NCBI GenBank assembly: GCA_003535195.1
Contig: DOHN01000103.1
Coordinates: forward strand, 7,207-20,203
Reading direction: 5' to 3'
DNA from: Ruminiclostridium sp.
GTDB taxonomy: Bacteria > Bacillota > Clostridia > DSM-8532
DNA length: 12,997 nucleotides
Both the position numbers and the translations under genes were made by a program. Below are positions 1 through 6,975 of this stretch, piece by piece. Position 1 is the stretch's first letter, and each line of letters opens with the position of its first letter. The notes under the pieces are model-generated. The model had not been told where the DNA came from, ran no database searches, and saw only the letters and a program-made list of their open reading frames with translations.

Positions 1-33
1 CGTCCATTATAAAAAATGCCAGGAGGAAAAAGG

Positions 34-696
34 ATGCGAAAGCGTAAGAAGGTCTTTATAGTTATAATTGCAGTATTGGCAATATGGTTGGGAATCACCT
101 TTTACTTTATTGCTCAGCATTCCGTAATCGGCAAAGAAGCTAGAATAGAGCAGACTGTAGTGTTTGAGGATATGACGATCGAGCTTAATAGTTTGGTTGT
201 TTGTAACTTTGAAGATGACCTCAGTGATTTTAGCGCTCCAAGAAATAAATTAAAGGATAAGGTTCTTTCGAATCTCCCACAATCCCTCATCGTACCGTAT
301 GTCAGGATACAGTATTTATACAGTACTCCCTATAAAATAGATAATGAATTCTGGCGGACTGCTTTCTTTGGGAAATGTATATTCGGCAGACAGACTGAAA
401 CAACGGACTTTCCGGAGTATTTCCGTGACAATATCAGTATAAGGGTTTTAGATTCTGACGGGGTTGAGTATAGCAGCGAAAGCAGCATGAGATATGAAGA
501 TAAGGGTCAGGAAATAGATTTCATGATAGGGGGGAGGGATTTTCTGATTGAAAGGCTGCAGGAAGGAATGAAAGTCTTTGTAAAGCACTTGGAAAGCGGA
601 CAAGAGAGAGAATTCGAGATAAACTTCCAGGACTTTGTCACTTATAAGCATAATAACTCATTTGGAAAAACATTTCCATTCCCTTATAAACTATAA
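34..696 (+). CDS. Membrane-anchored protein of unknown function
   Basis: I do not recognise this 220-residue protein. It starts with a basic stretch (MRKRKK) followed by one hydrophobic segment at about residues 7-27, so it is probably anchored by an uncleaved N-terminal helix with the rest outside the cell. The exterior part alternates short hydrophobic and polar stretches and looks beta-rich (for example TVVFEDMTIELNSLVV at 41-56 and ISIRVLDSDGVEYSSES at 134-150). That would suit an immunoglobulin-like fold of the kind seen in DUF4352-type exported proteins, but this is only an impression. The ATG at 34 is chosen because AGGAGG at 21-26 ends 7 nt before it; an in-frame ATG at 16 overlaps that site's upstream side and has no site of its own. 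Only 33 bases precede the gene, so its upstream partner is not visible. Confidence 0.7.
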   Translation: MRKRKKVFIVIIAVLAIWLGITFYFIAQHSVIGKEARIEQTVVFEDMTIELNSLVVCNFEDDLSDFSAPRNKLKDKVLSNLPQSLIVPYVRIQYLYSTPYKIDNEFWRTAFFGKCIFGRQTETTDFPEYFRDNISIRVLDSDGVEYSSESSMRYEDKGQEIDFMIGGRDFLIERLQEGMKVFVKHLESGQEREFEINFQDFVTYKHNNSFGKTFPFPYKL

Positions 697-698
697 AT

Positions 699-719
699 TA
701 CATAGAACAATTTTATGTA
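699..719 (+). terminator. Weak AT-rich hairpin after the first gene
   Basis: TACATA (699-704) and TATGTA (714-719) pair, and the inner bases extend the stem to about 9 bp around a 3-nt loop. It lies just after the stop codon at 694-696. There is no U-tract after it and the stem is nearly all A-T, so termination here is doubtful. Confidence 0.2.
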
Positions 720-744
720 TGGCGCAGCATAGGGGCACTTAATC

Positions 745-753
745 TGGTACAAT
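745..753 (+). promoter_or_regulatory. Possible extended -10 promoter for the small basic protein gene
   Basis: TGG-TACAAT at 745-753 fits an extended -10 element and sits about 80 bases before the start at 836. I see no convincing -35 hexamer 16-18 bases upstream, so this rests on the -10 alone. Confidence 0.3.
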
Positions 754-835
754 AAGATTTAGGCTAAATAGGCAGCGCTGTATGGATACTGCAAAACAGG
801 ATACTTACAAGTTAATTTATATAAGGAGCATGGGA

Positions 836-1018
836 ATGAACAAGAATAAAGAAGCAGCTTCAATTGGATTTATTGGAATACCTGATGAAGAGACTATTGC
901 CACGTTAGAAAAAGAATGGGGGAAGCCTATCAAGAAAATGGAGAAAAAAGGAAAGATTATCCTATTGGTTGGCAAAGGCTTATTCAAAAAGAAGATTGTA
1001 ATTCCTATTGAGAAATGA
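836..1018 (+). CDS. Small Lys-rich protein of unknown function
   Basis: A 60-residue protein that I cannot assign to a family. About a quarter of its residues are lysine, concentrated in the second half (KKMEKKGK and GLFKKKIVIPIEK). It has no signal peptide or membrane helix, so a cytoplasmic location is likely. The order looks like short beta strands (AASIGFIGI, KIILLVGKGLFKKKIVIPI) around one helix (DEETIATLEKEWGKP), which would give a compact alpha/beta fold. The ATG at 836 is preferred because AAGGAG at 823-828 is 7 nt upstream; in-frame ATGs at 782 and 830 lack or crowd that site. It converges on the secreted-protein genes to its right. The clean ribosome binding site and promoter-like -10 support a real gene, but it is short. 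Confidence 0.5.
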   Translation: MNKNKEAASIGFIGIPDEETIATLEKEWGKPIKKMEKKGKIILLVGKGLFKKKIVIPIEK

Positions 1019-1081
1019 TCATACCGATTTATCAAATTCTTAAGCAGAGAAGCATATGAATATAAAGAATAAAAAAATAGG

Positions 1082-1110
1082 ACAGGATCGCTCGAAATGA
1101 GCGATCCTGT
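1082..1110 (-). terminator. Strong intrinsic terminator of the secreted-protein pair
   Basis: A perfect 12-bp stem (ACAGGATCGCTC at 1082-1093 with its complement at 1099-1110) closes a 5-nt loop. On the minus strand it is followed by CCTATTTTTTT, a good U-tract, just after the stop at 1118. On the plus strand the trailing sequence is not T-rich, so it serves mainly the minus-strand genes; it may also slow readthrough from 836-1018. Confidence 0.85.
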
Positions 1111-1117
1111 GTAACCT

Positions 1118-1552
1118 TTAATTATTAGCTTTAGAGAAATTTGCGCTGCTTGTAATTTCAAATTTGCCAATAATAGTCTTTCCGTCAACAGCATATAAAG
1201 GAACTGTACGAATAACAACTCTCTCATTAGGTTTTGCTTTTGATACTTTTTCTTCAATAGCTTTTGTCATTGCAACGGCTTCCGCAGGTGTTTTTGGCAT
1301 TTTTCCCCGGAGATCTTTTGCATAAGCATAACCCTCAACACCATCTACACCCACAGCAGATATCAAATCCGGCTCTGTTTCCTCTGAAATGGCATCCGCA
1401 CCAGAGCCATAAGTCAATCCATTCTCGTTGATAGGGTATTGGGGCGGCACTTCAAGACTTCTATTCAATATGCCTGCCGAAGCTACATTAACAATTGTTA
1501 ATAGCGTTAATACGACAGTAAAAACTAAAATAATTTTATTTGCATTTTTCAT
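1118..1552 (-). CDS. Secreted protein of unknown function with NENGxTYG motif
   Basis: A 144-residue protein with a typical signal peptide: MKNANK, a hydrophobic core at about 7-24, and VASA|G as a probable cleavage site near residue 26. The mature part is about 118 residues. It contains NENGLTYGS (42-50) followed by EPDLISAVGVDGVEGYAYAKDL (60-81, broken here only by position). From memory, similar NExGxTYG...PDLIxAxGxDGxxGY segments recur in exported proteins of Bacilli and Clostridia, but I can give no function. The last 60 residues hold a helix (PAEAVAMTKAIEEKVSKA) and a strand-rich end (RVVIRTVPLYAVDGKTIIGKFEIT). The ribosome binding site AGGAGGT at 1563-1569 is 10 nt before the ATG. It lies 48 bases behind the next secreted-protein gene on the same strand and before a strong terminator, so the two are probably co-transcribed. 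Confidence 0.75.
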   Translation of the reverse strand: MKNANKIILVFTVVLTLLTIVNVASAGILNRSLEVPPQYPINENGLTYGSGADAISEETEPDLISAVGVDGVEGYAYAKDLRGKMPKTPAEAVAMTKAIEEKVSKAKPNERVVIRTVPLYAVDGKTIIGKFEITSSANFSKANN

Positions 1553-1600
1553 ATTATTATTTACCTCCTACTTTTAAAAATAAACTTTTTTTACTATAAA

Positions 1601-2068
1601 TTATGGTGCATTTAGTGAAGGACTCTTAAACGTAGAGTATGTTGTATAGCCATTACCATTATATGCTGCTGTTATACCATAACTATAATAAGCTTGTCCA
1701 GAAACTGGCGAATCTAGCCTAGCGCTATCGCTATGCAGAACCCAAGCTGGAGAACTATTGTATAAATAGTCTGTTTCTTCAATCATTTTACCAGATGAAT
1801 TATATAATCTGCTTCTAGCACCTAAATAGCCAGTAGGAACAGCAGTTTCTGTACCTGGAGGGTCGCATACAGCAGAACTAACAGCGGCTACAAATGTTGA
1901 TCCATCATAATTTGTCCCTGTATTTATAGTACTATAGTTAAAGTAATCGTGTCCATAAACTGTATAATAACCTTTTGAACTTTCTGCGGAGCTCGCTAAA
2001 GCTATAATAATATTAGTCACTAATAAAAGTAAGCAGAGAATAAGGGCAACGTTAAATTTTTTCTTCAT
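1601..2068 (-). CDS. Secreted Tyr/Ser-rich protein of unknown function
   Basis: A 155-residue protein with a signal peptide (MKKKF, hydrophobic core about 6-24, likely cleavage after ALA at 25 or SSA at 28). The mature part is very rich in Tyr, Ser, Gly, Asn and Thr, with few charges and little predicted helix, so an extracellular beta-sandwich is likely. Recognisable stretches are GYLGARSRLYNSSGKMIEE (80-98) and a C-terminal YYSYGITAAYNGNGYTTYST (127-146). I recall this kind of ending in other small exported Firmicutes proteins, but I know of no assigned role. There is one cysteine in the mature part (about residue 68), so no internal disulfide. The ATG at 2068 has GGAGG at 2077-2081, 8 nt upstream; the in-frame ATG at 2083 overlaps that site. 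It is the first gene of a probable two-gene unit. Confidence 0.75.
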   Translation of the reverse strand: MKKKFNVALILCLLLLVTNIIIALASSAESSKGYYTVYGHDYFNYSTINTGTNYDGSTFVAAVSSAVCDPPGTETAVPTGYLGARSRLYNSSGKMIEETDYLYNSSPAWVLHSDSARLDSPVSGQAYYSYGITAAYNGNGYTTYSTFKSPSLNAP

Positions 2069-2133
2069 AGAAATCGCCTCCATTTTTATATAGTATTAGA
2101 ATAATTAATTAAACATTGGAATCAACTCCCTTA

Positions 2134-2160
2134 TTTATAGTATATAATATTTTTTGTTAA
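2134..2160 (-). promoter_or_regulatory. Possible promoter of the secreted-protein pair
   Basis: On the minus strand TTAACA (2155-2160) and TATAAA (2134-2139) are separated by 15 bases, about 65 bases before the start at 2068. The spacing is short and the surrounding DNA is nearly all A-T, so other nearby -10 choices exist. The 326-base divergent spacer 2069-2394 holds this candidate, the recombinase promoter and the leader hairpins listed separately; I see no gene in it. Confidence 0.3.
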
Positions 2161-2240
2161 AAAACTTGAAATGTAATGAATGCGACTTTTAATGTAATAA
2201 CTGCCTATGATTTTTGATCACATTAGACAAAATAGAAATT

Positions 2241-2270
2241 TTGTATAATACGAGATGGATGTGGTATAAT
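2241..2270 (+). promoter_or_regulatory. Extended -10 promoter of the recombinase gene
   Basis: TGG-TATAAT at 2262-2270 is a consensus extended -10. A poor -35 (TTGTAT at 2241-2246) lies 18 bases upstream. A second TATAAT at 2244-2249 overlaps that -35 and could be an alternative start. Transcription from the first would give a leader of about 118 bases before the gene. Confidence 0.5.
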
Positions 2271-2302
2271 ATTAGTATCAAAAGGTTCCGATGATTGTTT
2301 TG

Positions 2303-2359
2303 GGATCTAAAATGTGATTAACAGAATCATAGATCCAATACCTTTATTATATATTGGAT
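2303..2359 (+). promoter_or_regulatory. Two mutually exclusive leader hairpins before the recombinase gene
   Basis: GGATCT (2303-2308) can pair with AGATCC (2331-2336), with an inner TGATT/AATCA stem (2315-2319 with 2325-2329). Alternatively ATCCAATA (2333-2340) can pair perfectly with TATTGGAT (2352-2359). The two structures share bases 2333-2336, so they cannot form together. Neither is followed by a U-tract. The pairings are visible in the sequence; any regulatory role is inferred. Confidence 0.3.
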
Positions 2360-2394
2360 TGCTATACAAATGACAATGTTTGGAGGCTTTACTT

Positions 2395-3399
2395 ATGATA
2401 AAAGAATATTCGGATTTGCCTGATATCGCAATAGAGTTTCTTGATTATATGCTCACAATGAAAAACAGATCTCCAAAAACTATTTCAGAATACCATTATG
2501 ACCTAAGAACTTTCTTTCGATATATCAAAGTCACCAAACATCATGCTGACGAAGAAAAATTTGATGTTCTGCCGGTTAACGATATTACTTTGGATGATAT
2601 CAAATCTGTAGATCTTACGGACCTTTACAGCTTTATGTCCTATGTGAGCCGCAATCATAATAATAAAGCAGTTACCCGCGCCCGCAAAGTTGCCTGCCTA
2701 AAGTCCTTTTATAAATACCTTTATAGCAAACTGAAAATCATTGAATATAATCCTGCTGCAGAACTGGATTCACCTAAGCTTGTTAAAAGGCTTCCCAAGT
2801 ACTTAAAATTGGAAGAAAGTGTAAAACTATTGGAAAGTGTCGATGGCAAGAAAAATGTCGCCCGGGACTATGCCATTCTGGTTCTGTTTATGAATTGCGG
2901 GCTTCGGCTCTCAGAGCTTGTAGGTATTAATATCAGCAATATTCGGGGCGATACGCTTACGGTTATCGGTAAAGGCAATAAAGAACGGACCGTTTACTTA
3001 AATCAAGCCTGCCAGGATGCCATTGCTGCTTACATAGTTGAAAGAAATAAAATGAAAGTAATTAAAGATCCCAAGGCACTTTTTTTAAGCGAACGCAAGG
3101 TTCGCATCAGCCCAAAAACCGTTCAATACCTGGTTAAAAAATATATTCAGGCGGCCGGCCTTGACCCTGATAAATATTCCCCGCATAAGCTCAGGCATAC
3201 GGCGGCCACGCTTATGTACAAGTACGGGCATGTGGACATACGTGCACTGCAGGCTATTTTAGGTCACGAAAGCATTGCAACTACAGAGATTTATACCCAT
3301 GTGGACGAGGATCAGCTTAGAAATGCTGTAAAAAGCAACCCCCTCTCCTCTATCCGTTATAACAAAAAAGAGAATCAAAATAAAAATCCGGAAGTATAA
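2395..3399 (+). CDS. Tyrosine recombinase, XerC/XerD type
   Basis: A 334-residue site-specific tyrosine recombinase of the phage-integrase family; it cuts and rejoins DNA through a covalent 3'-phosphotyrosine. Residues 8-110 form the SAM-like N-terminal core-binding domain and about 135-315 the catalytic domain. The full active-site set is visible: Arg171 (CGLRLSEL), Lys193 (IGKGNKER), His264 and Arg267 (SPHKLRHT), His291 (LGHES) and Tyr300 (IYTH). It is some 35 residues longer than usual XerC/XerD, largely through extra residues around 45-72 in the N-terminal domain. The ATG at 2395 has GGAGG (2382-2386) 8 nt upstream. The gene stands alone with its own promoter and terminator and no phage, excisionase or cargo genes beside it. 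A chromosomal Xer-like role, such as dimer resolution, is therefore more likely than prophage integration, but the target site is not known. Confidence 0.92.
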   Translation: MIKEYSDLPDIAIEFLDYMLTMKNRSPKTISEYHYDLRTFFRYIKVTKHHADEEKFDVLPVNDITLDDIKSVDLTDLYSFMSYVSRNHNNKAVTRARKVACLKSFYKYLYSKLKIIEYNPAAELDSPKLVKRLPKYLKLEESVKLLESVDGKKNVARDYAILVLFMNCGLRLSELVGINISNIRGDTLTVIGKGNKERTVYLNQACQDAIAAYIVERNKMKVIKDPKALFLSERKVRISPKTVQYLVKKYIQAAGLDPDKYSPHKLRHTAATLMYKYGHVDIRALQAILGHESIATTEIYTHVDEDQLRNAVKSNPLSSIRYNKKENQNKNPEV

Positions 3400-3455
3400 A
3401 TGCACTCCATCCTGCCCTGTATTTTTGTCTTAGGCCGGAATGAAGTGCATTTTTC
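3398..3455 (+). terminator. Terminator of the recombinase gene
   Basis: AAATGCACT (3398-3406) pairs with AGTGCATTT (3444-3452), and the stem continues imperfectly inward through CAT/ATG and CTG-like pairs. It overlaps the recombinase stop codon and is followed by a T-run ending near 3454. It lies between convergent genes, so it may also help stop the aminopeptidase transcript. Confidence 0.7.
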
Positions 3456-3467
3456 ATAGCTTTTATA

Positions 3468-5036
3468 TTATTCCAATTTCATGAATGCGCAGTAACCTCT
3501 GAAGGTGGCATAGATATCTGCCTTGCTTGCAATTTCAAAAGGAGAATGCATCGACAAAATAGGAACTCCTACGTCGATCACGTCCACACCGAGGTTGGCG
3601 ATCATCATGGCGATGGTTCCTCCGCCTCCCTTATCGACAGCTCCCAATTCTGTGATATGCCATGGTATATTGTGGCCGTTAAAGAGCCTCCGGATCTCTC
3701 CCAGATATTCGGCATTGGCATCACTGGCGCCGGATTTTCCTCTGGAACCGCTGAATTTCATAATAGCAATTCCTTTGCCTAAATACCCGGCATTCATTTT
3801 ATCATGGGTGCCTTCATAATTAGGGTCATAGGCTGCGTTGACGTCGGCAGAAAGCATTTTGGAGCGATCCAGCGATATGCGGACCAATCTGTCCGTATAC
3901 GGGATTTCGGCTGACAGCGCACAAAGATCTGCTATAAAGTTTTCAAGAGCCCTGGATTCCGCGCCCGTATTGCCTACGCTGCCAATTTCCTCTTTATCGG
4001 TAAGGTAGCAGATGGCAGTATATTCCGGGTTCTCAGTTTCAAAAATAGCCATTAGGGCAGGATATGCGCAGATTCGGTCGTCCTGGGCATAAGCGCCTAT
4101 CATGCTCTTATCAAAACCTACATCCCGCGCTTTAAAGGCAGGGACCAGCTCGAGCTCGGAGGAAATGAGGTCTTCCTCAATGATTCCGTATTTCTCATGG
4201 AGCAGGTTTAAAATATTCCTTTTAAATCGATCCTTGTCATCCTTATCTTCCATAGGCATAGGCTCAGAGCCAATGAGAGCGTTCATGTGCTCTGCCTGGA
4301 AAGCTTCATTGAGTTTCTTCTCATATTGCTCCTTTGAAAGATGGGGCAAAAGATCCGTTATGGTAAATACAGGATCTTTTTCGTCCTCACCGATATTGAT
4401 CTCTACAATGGAGCCGTCAGCCTTTACAATAACGCCATGAAGCGCCAGCGGAATAGCTACCCACTGGTATTTCTTAATGCCGCCGTAATAGTGGGTTTTA
4501 AAAAACGCCATATCGGTGGATTCAAAAAGCGGGTTCTGTTTGATATCAAACCGGGGCGCGTCCACATGGGCGCCCACGATTCGGGTTCCCTCATGAACAG
4601 GCCTGCTGCCGATGACGGATAAAATCATCAGCTTATCCTTAATGACACGATACACTTTATCGCCCGGATTCAATTTTGCATCATTCAACTCATCCAGATT
4701 TTTATAGCCTTTTTCTTTCGCCAGAGCAATACTTTCCTTTATAAATTCGCGCTCTGTTTTTGCCTTGTTCATGAAAGCCTTATAGCCTTCACTGAAAGAG
4801 AGTATCTTATTTTTATTAAAATCAGAATTATCCCAAACATTTATCGGCTTATATAAAAGATCGGAAGCATCAACTTTTTTTAATACAGGATCGTTGATGG
4901 GCATCTGAACTGAAGTCTGAGCTTTAGGTGGACGTCCCCGCCCCCTTTTCACTGTTGAAGCAGCAATCGAGACATTTTGGTCAGCATTTTTTCTAGGCCT
5001 TCCCCTTTTTCTTTTTTCAGTGGATATTTCCTTCAT
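3468..5036 (-). CDS. apeA: M18 family aminopeptidase with AT-hook-like N-terminal extension
   Basis: A 522-residue zinc aminopeptidase of family M18 (aminopeptidase I type), which removes N-terminal residues from peptides in the cytoplasm. The expected metal and catalytic residues are present: His157 (VGAHVDAPR), Asp319/320 (AQDDRICAYP), Glu349-Glu350 (TDKEEIGS), Asp398 (SADVNAAY) and His497 (SMHSPFEIAS). Related bacterial enzymes are usually about 430-480 residues. The excess here is a basic N-terminus with two RGRP-type motifs: KRGRPRK (10-16) and KRGRGRPPK (30-38). These match the AT-hook core that binds the minor groove of AT-rich DNA. The ATG at 5036 is set by GGAG at 5044-5047, 7 nt upstream; an upstream in-frame extension to 5165 has no such site. 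The gene symbol follows the longer APE1 subgroup and is tentative. The enzyme call is firm; DNA binding by the tail is inferred. Confidence 0.92.
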   Translation of the reverse strand: MKEISTEKRKRGRPRKNADQNVSIAASTVKRGRGRPPKAQTSVQMPINDPVLKKVDASDLLYKPINVWDNSDFNKNKILSFSEGYKAFMNKAKTEREFIKESIALAKEKGYKNLDELNDAKLNPGDKVYRVIKDKLMILSVIGSRPVHEGTRIVGAHVDAPRFDIKQNPLFESTDMAFFKTHYYGGIKKYQWVAIPLALHGVIVKADGSIVEINIGEDEKDPVFTITDLLPHLSKEQYEKKLNEAFQAEHMNALIGSEPMPMEDKDDKDRFKRNILNLLHEKYGIIEEDLISSELELVPAFKARDVGFDKSMIGAYAQDDRICAYPALMAIFETENPEYTAICYLTDKEEIGSVGNTGAESRALENFIADLCALSAEIPYTDRLVRISLDRSKMLSADVNAAYDPNYEGTHDKMNAGYLGKGIAIMKFSGSRGKSGASDANAEYLGEIRRLFNGHNIPWHITELGAVDKGGGGTIAMMIANLGVDVIDVGVPILSMHSPFEIASKADIYATFRGYCAFMKLE

Positions 5037-5076
5037 ACAATGTCTCCTTTCGGGGTTTATTATAAAATATATGAAT

Positions 5077-5085
5077 ATTATACCA
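5077..5085 (-). promoter_or_regulatory. Extended -10 promoter of the aminopeptidase gene
   Basis: Reading the minus strand, TGG-TATAAT occupies 5085-5077, about 40 bases before the start codon. It is the same extended -10 seen before the recombinase gene. No good -35 lies 17 bases upstream, which an extended -10 can tolerate. Confidence 0.5.
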
Positions 5086-5194
5086 CTTTTTTTCTTGATA
5101 AATCCATTATCCCAAATATTAAAGATTTTTATTAAAAATACAAGCAATAAAACATTTAATGGCACACTCGGGCACGAATAAATTGAATATATTT

Positions 5195-5219
5195 AAAAAA
5201 GCCCCTCTTGGGGCTTTTT
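5195..5219 (-). terminator. Terminator of spoIVA
   Basis: AAAAGCCCC and GGGGCTTTT form a stem (5197-5205 with 5210-5218) around a TCTT loop, flanked by A-runs and T-runs on both sides. It lies 20 bases after the spoIVA stop codon and reads as a standard intrinsic terminator on the minus strand. The symmetric flanks mean it could also act on plus-strand transcripts. Confidence 0.9.
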
Positions 5220-5239
5220 ATTAGTATCGGTGTTAATAT

Positions 5240-6721
5240 TTATAAAATGATACAGATGAGGCCGCCGCTTCCTTCATTAATGATTTTTTGCAAGGTCTCC
5301 TGAAGTTTTAACTGCGCTTCCTCAGGCATCCGGTATAATTTGTTCTGAAGTCCTTCTGTTATCAGCTCATGGAGGGATTTGCCGAAAATATTGGATTCCC
5401 AAAGCTTTTCAGGTTTTCCTTCAAATTCTTTCAGCAGGTAATTGACCAGTTCCTCCGATTGCTTTTCAGAGCCCACCAGCGGAGCAATTTCTGTTTCGAT
5501 GTCGGCTCTGATCATATGAATGGAAGGAGCACTGGCACGCAGTTTTATTCCAAACCGCGATCCCTGGCGCACAATTTCCGGCGGTTCTAACGTGAGCTCT
5601 TCCAATTTTGGGGTAACCACGCCATAGCCTTTGGTGCGGACCTCGGCCAGAGCGTTCTCAACCTTCATATATTCCTCGCGGATTTCAGAAAGCTCTTTCA
5701 AAATTGTAAACAAACGCTGTTCTCCGTCGATTTCAAGGCCAATATCCTCTTTAATGATCCGATAAAACAGTCCATCCGCCGGCTTGAGCTCAATGGTAAC
5801 CTCCCCTGTTCCCATATGGATATTAACCAGAGGAGCTTTATTCATGAATTCATAGGAGTTAAGCCTGTCTGCCGCGTCGTATGCAAGCTGCACAGTGGAC
5901 TTATCCATGAACGATTCGCGTATGGCCGAGAGCATTTCTTTTCTGAGCCAATGGTCACTGTCCAGGGAAAGAATCCAGCCGGGAAGGTTAAAGCATATCT
6001 CGCGGACCGGGAAGTCCAGAAGTATTCCATGGATGACCCTATTAATGGACTGGATATTAAGATTCAGACAATCCAACGGAAGAACTGTTTTGCCATATTT
6101 TTCACTGAGTTCCTTACTGAGCTGCTTGGTTTCGGCGGCCTCGGGATGGGTGGTATTCAGCAATATTACAAAGGGCTTTCCTGATGCTTTCAGTTCCCTG
6201 ACCACACCTTCCTCAGCTTCCTCATATTCGCTCCGGGAGAATTGTGTAAACGATCCATCAGCAGTGATCATGATACCAATGGTGGAATGGTCGTTTATAA
6301 CCTTTCGGGTTCCAATTCCGGCAGCTTCTTCAAACGGGATTTCATATTCGGACCATGGGGTTTTCACCATGCGGGGCATCTCATCCTCCATGTGACCGAT
6401 GGCGCTCTTAACCATAAAGCCCACACAGTCCACCAGACGAACCTGCAAAGTGATATTCTCATCCATCGCGATAGTGACCGCTTCGTTTGGTATGAATTTT
6501 GGCTCAGTGGTCATAATCATTCGTCCGGAAGCACTTTGGGGCGACTCGTCAACAGCCCTTTCTCTGTCGTATGGGTTTTTGATATTGGGTACCACAAGGG
6601 CATCCATAAACTTCTTTATAAATGTGGACTTACCGGTTCTTACGGGTCCAACAACTCCTATGTATATATCGCCCTTTGTCCTCTCAGCAATATCACTATA
6701 TATGCTGTATAAACTCTCCAC
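5240..6721 (-). CDS. spoIVA: Stage IV sporulation protein A, coat basement-layer ATPase
   Basis: A 493-residue SpoIVA; the Bacillus subtilis protein has 492. It is made in the mother cell, is tethered to the forespore by SpoVM in Bacillus, and polymerises with ATP hydrolysis into the scaffold for the spore coat, also being needed for cortex formation. The N-terminus SDIAERTKGDIYIGVVGPVRTGKSTF is nearly the same as in Bacillus, with the Walker A loop at residues 25-33 (Lys31), MTTEPKF with the sensor threonines near 71-72, and LVDCVG at 96-101. The C-terminus INEGSGGLICIIL is also typical. The start is GTG at 6721: AAGGGGG at 6729-6735 is 7 nt upstream and the protein then begins as in homologues. 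An in-frame ATG at 6757 would add 12 unrelated residues. In Bacillus it is controlled by sigma-E; I see no exact sigma-E promoter here. It ends in its own terminator. Confidence 0.97.
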   Translation of the reverse strand: MESLYSIYSDIAERTKGDIYIGVVGPVRTGKSTFIKKFMDALVVPNIKNPYDRERAVDESPQSASGRMIMTTEPKFIPNEAVTIAMDENITLQVRLVDCVGFMVKSAIGHMEDEMPRMVKTPWSEYEIPFEEAAGIGTRKVINDHSTIGIMITADGSFTQFSRSEYEEAEEGVVRELKASGKPFVILLNTTHPEAAETKQLSKELSEKYGKTVLPLDCLNLNIQSINRVIHGILLDFPVREICFNLPGWILSLDSDHWLRKEMLSAIRESFMDKSTVQLAYDAADRLNSYEFMNKAPLVNIHMGTGEVTIELKPADGLFYRIIKEDIGLEIDGEQRLFTILKELSEIREEYMKVENALAEVRTKGYGVVTPKLEELTLEPPEIVRQGSRFGIKLRASAPSIHMIRADIETEIAPLVGSEKQSEELVNYLLKEFEGKPEKLWESNIFGKSLHELITEGLQNKLYRMPEEAQLKLQETLQKIINEGSGGLICIIL

Positions 6722-6746
6722 GGCCAATCCCCCTTCAGTATCTGTC

Positions 6747-6826
6747 GGTACATGCAAGGTGCATGACCCAATCGGTCAATATAAGTATATTGGACCTAAA
6801 TTCGATATATTCAAAAATATTGAATA
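6747..6826 (-). promoter_or_regulatory. Three inverted repeats upstream of spoIVA
   Basis: Three inverted repeats lie 26-105 bases before the spoIVA start. The first (6747-6768) has arms CATGCA and TGCATG around AGG, flanked by GGT and ACC. The second (6774-6796) has arms GGTCAATATA and TATATTGGACC around AG. The third (6808-6826) has arms TATTCAA and TTGAATA around 5 bases. The first two share GGT...ACC ends and sit about 28 bases apart. They could be operators for a dimeric regulator or hairpins in the spoIVA leader. The symmetry is visible; the function is not known. Confidence 0.4.
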
Positions 6827-6975
6827 ATTTTTGGCAGAATGCTTTATGGTCTTAAAAATAAAAGGTTTCTTACGCTTCATAAATAAATTTGCCCGGCAAC
6901 TAATAAATAAATAGTTTTCTGAGAAAAATATTCATGTCGCATGACATTAAAATTTATGATGGAGGTATGATTGAT

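Noticed and set aside
817..1257. 146-codon minus-strand frame overlapping two small genes
   Set aside because: It runs through a strong terminator and overlaps both a secreted-protein gene and the small basic gene, each with a better ribosome binding site.
2033..2068. Lipoprotein reading of the Tyr-rich secreted protein (Cys12 in the hydrophobic core)
   Set aside because: The cysteine sits in the middle of the hydrophobic stretch without a lipobox, and ordinary cleavage sites follow.
2395..3399. Recombinase as the integrase of a prophage or integrative element
   Set aside because: No phage, excisionase or conjugation genes, no tRNA and no flanking direct repeats are visible; the neighbours are ordinary chromosomal genes.
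5816..6827. Several overlapping plus-strand open frames opposite spoIVA
   Set aside because: They lie wholly or largely inside the highly conserved spoIVA gene and have no recognisable domains or ribosome binding sites.
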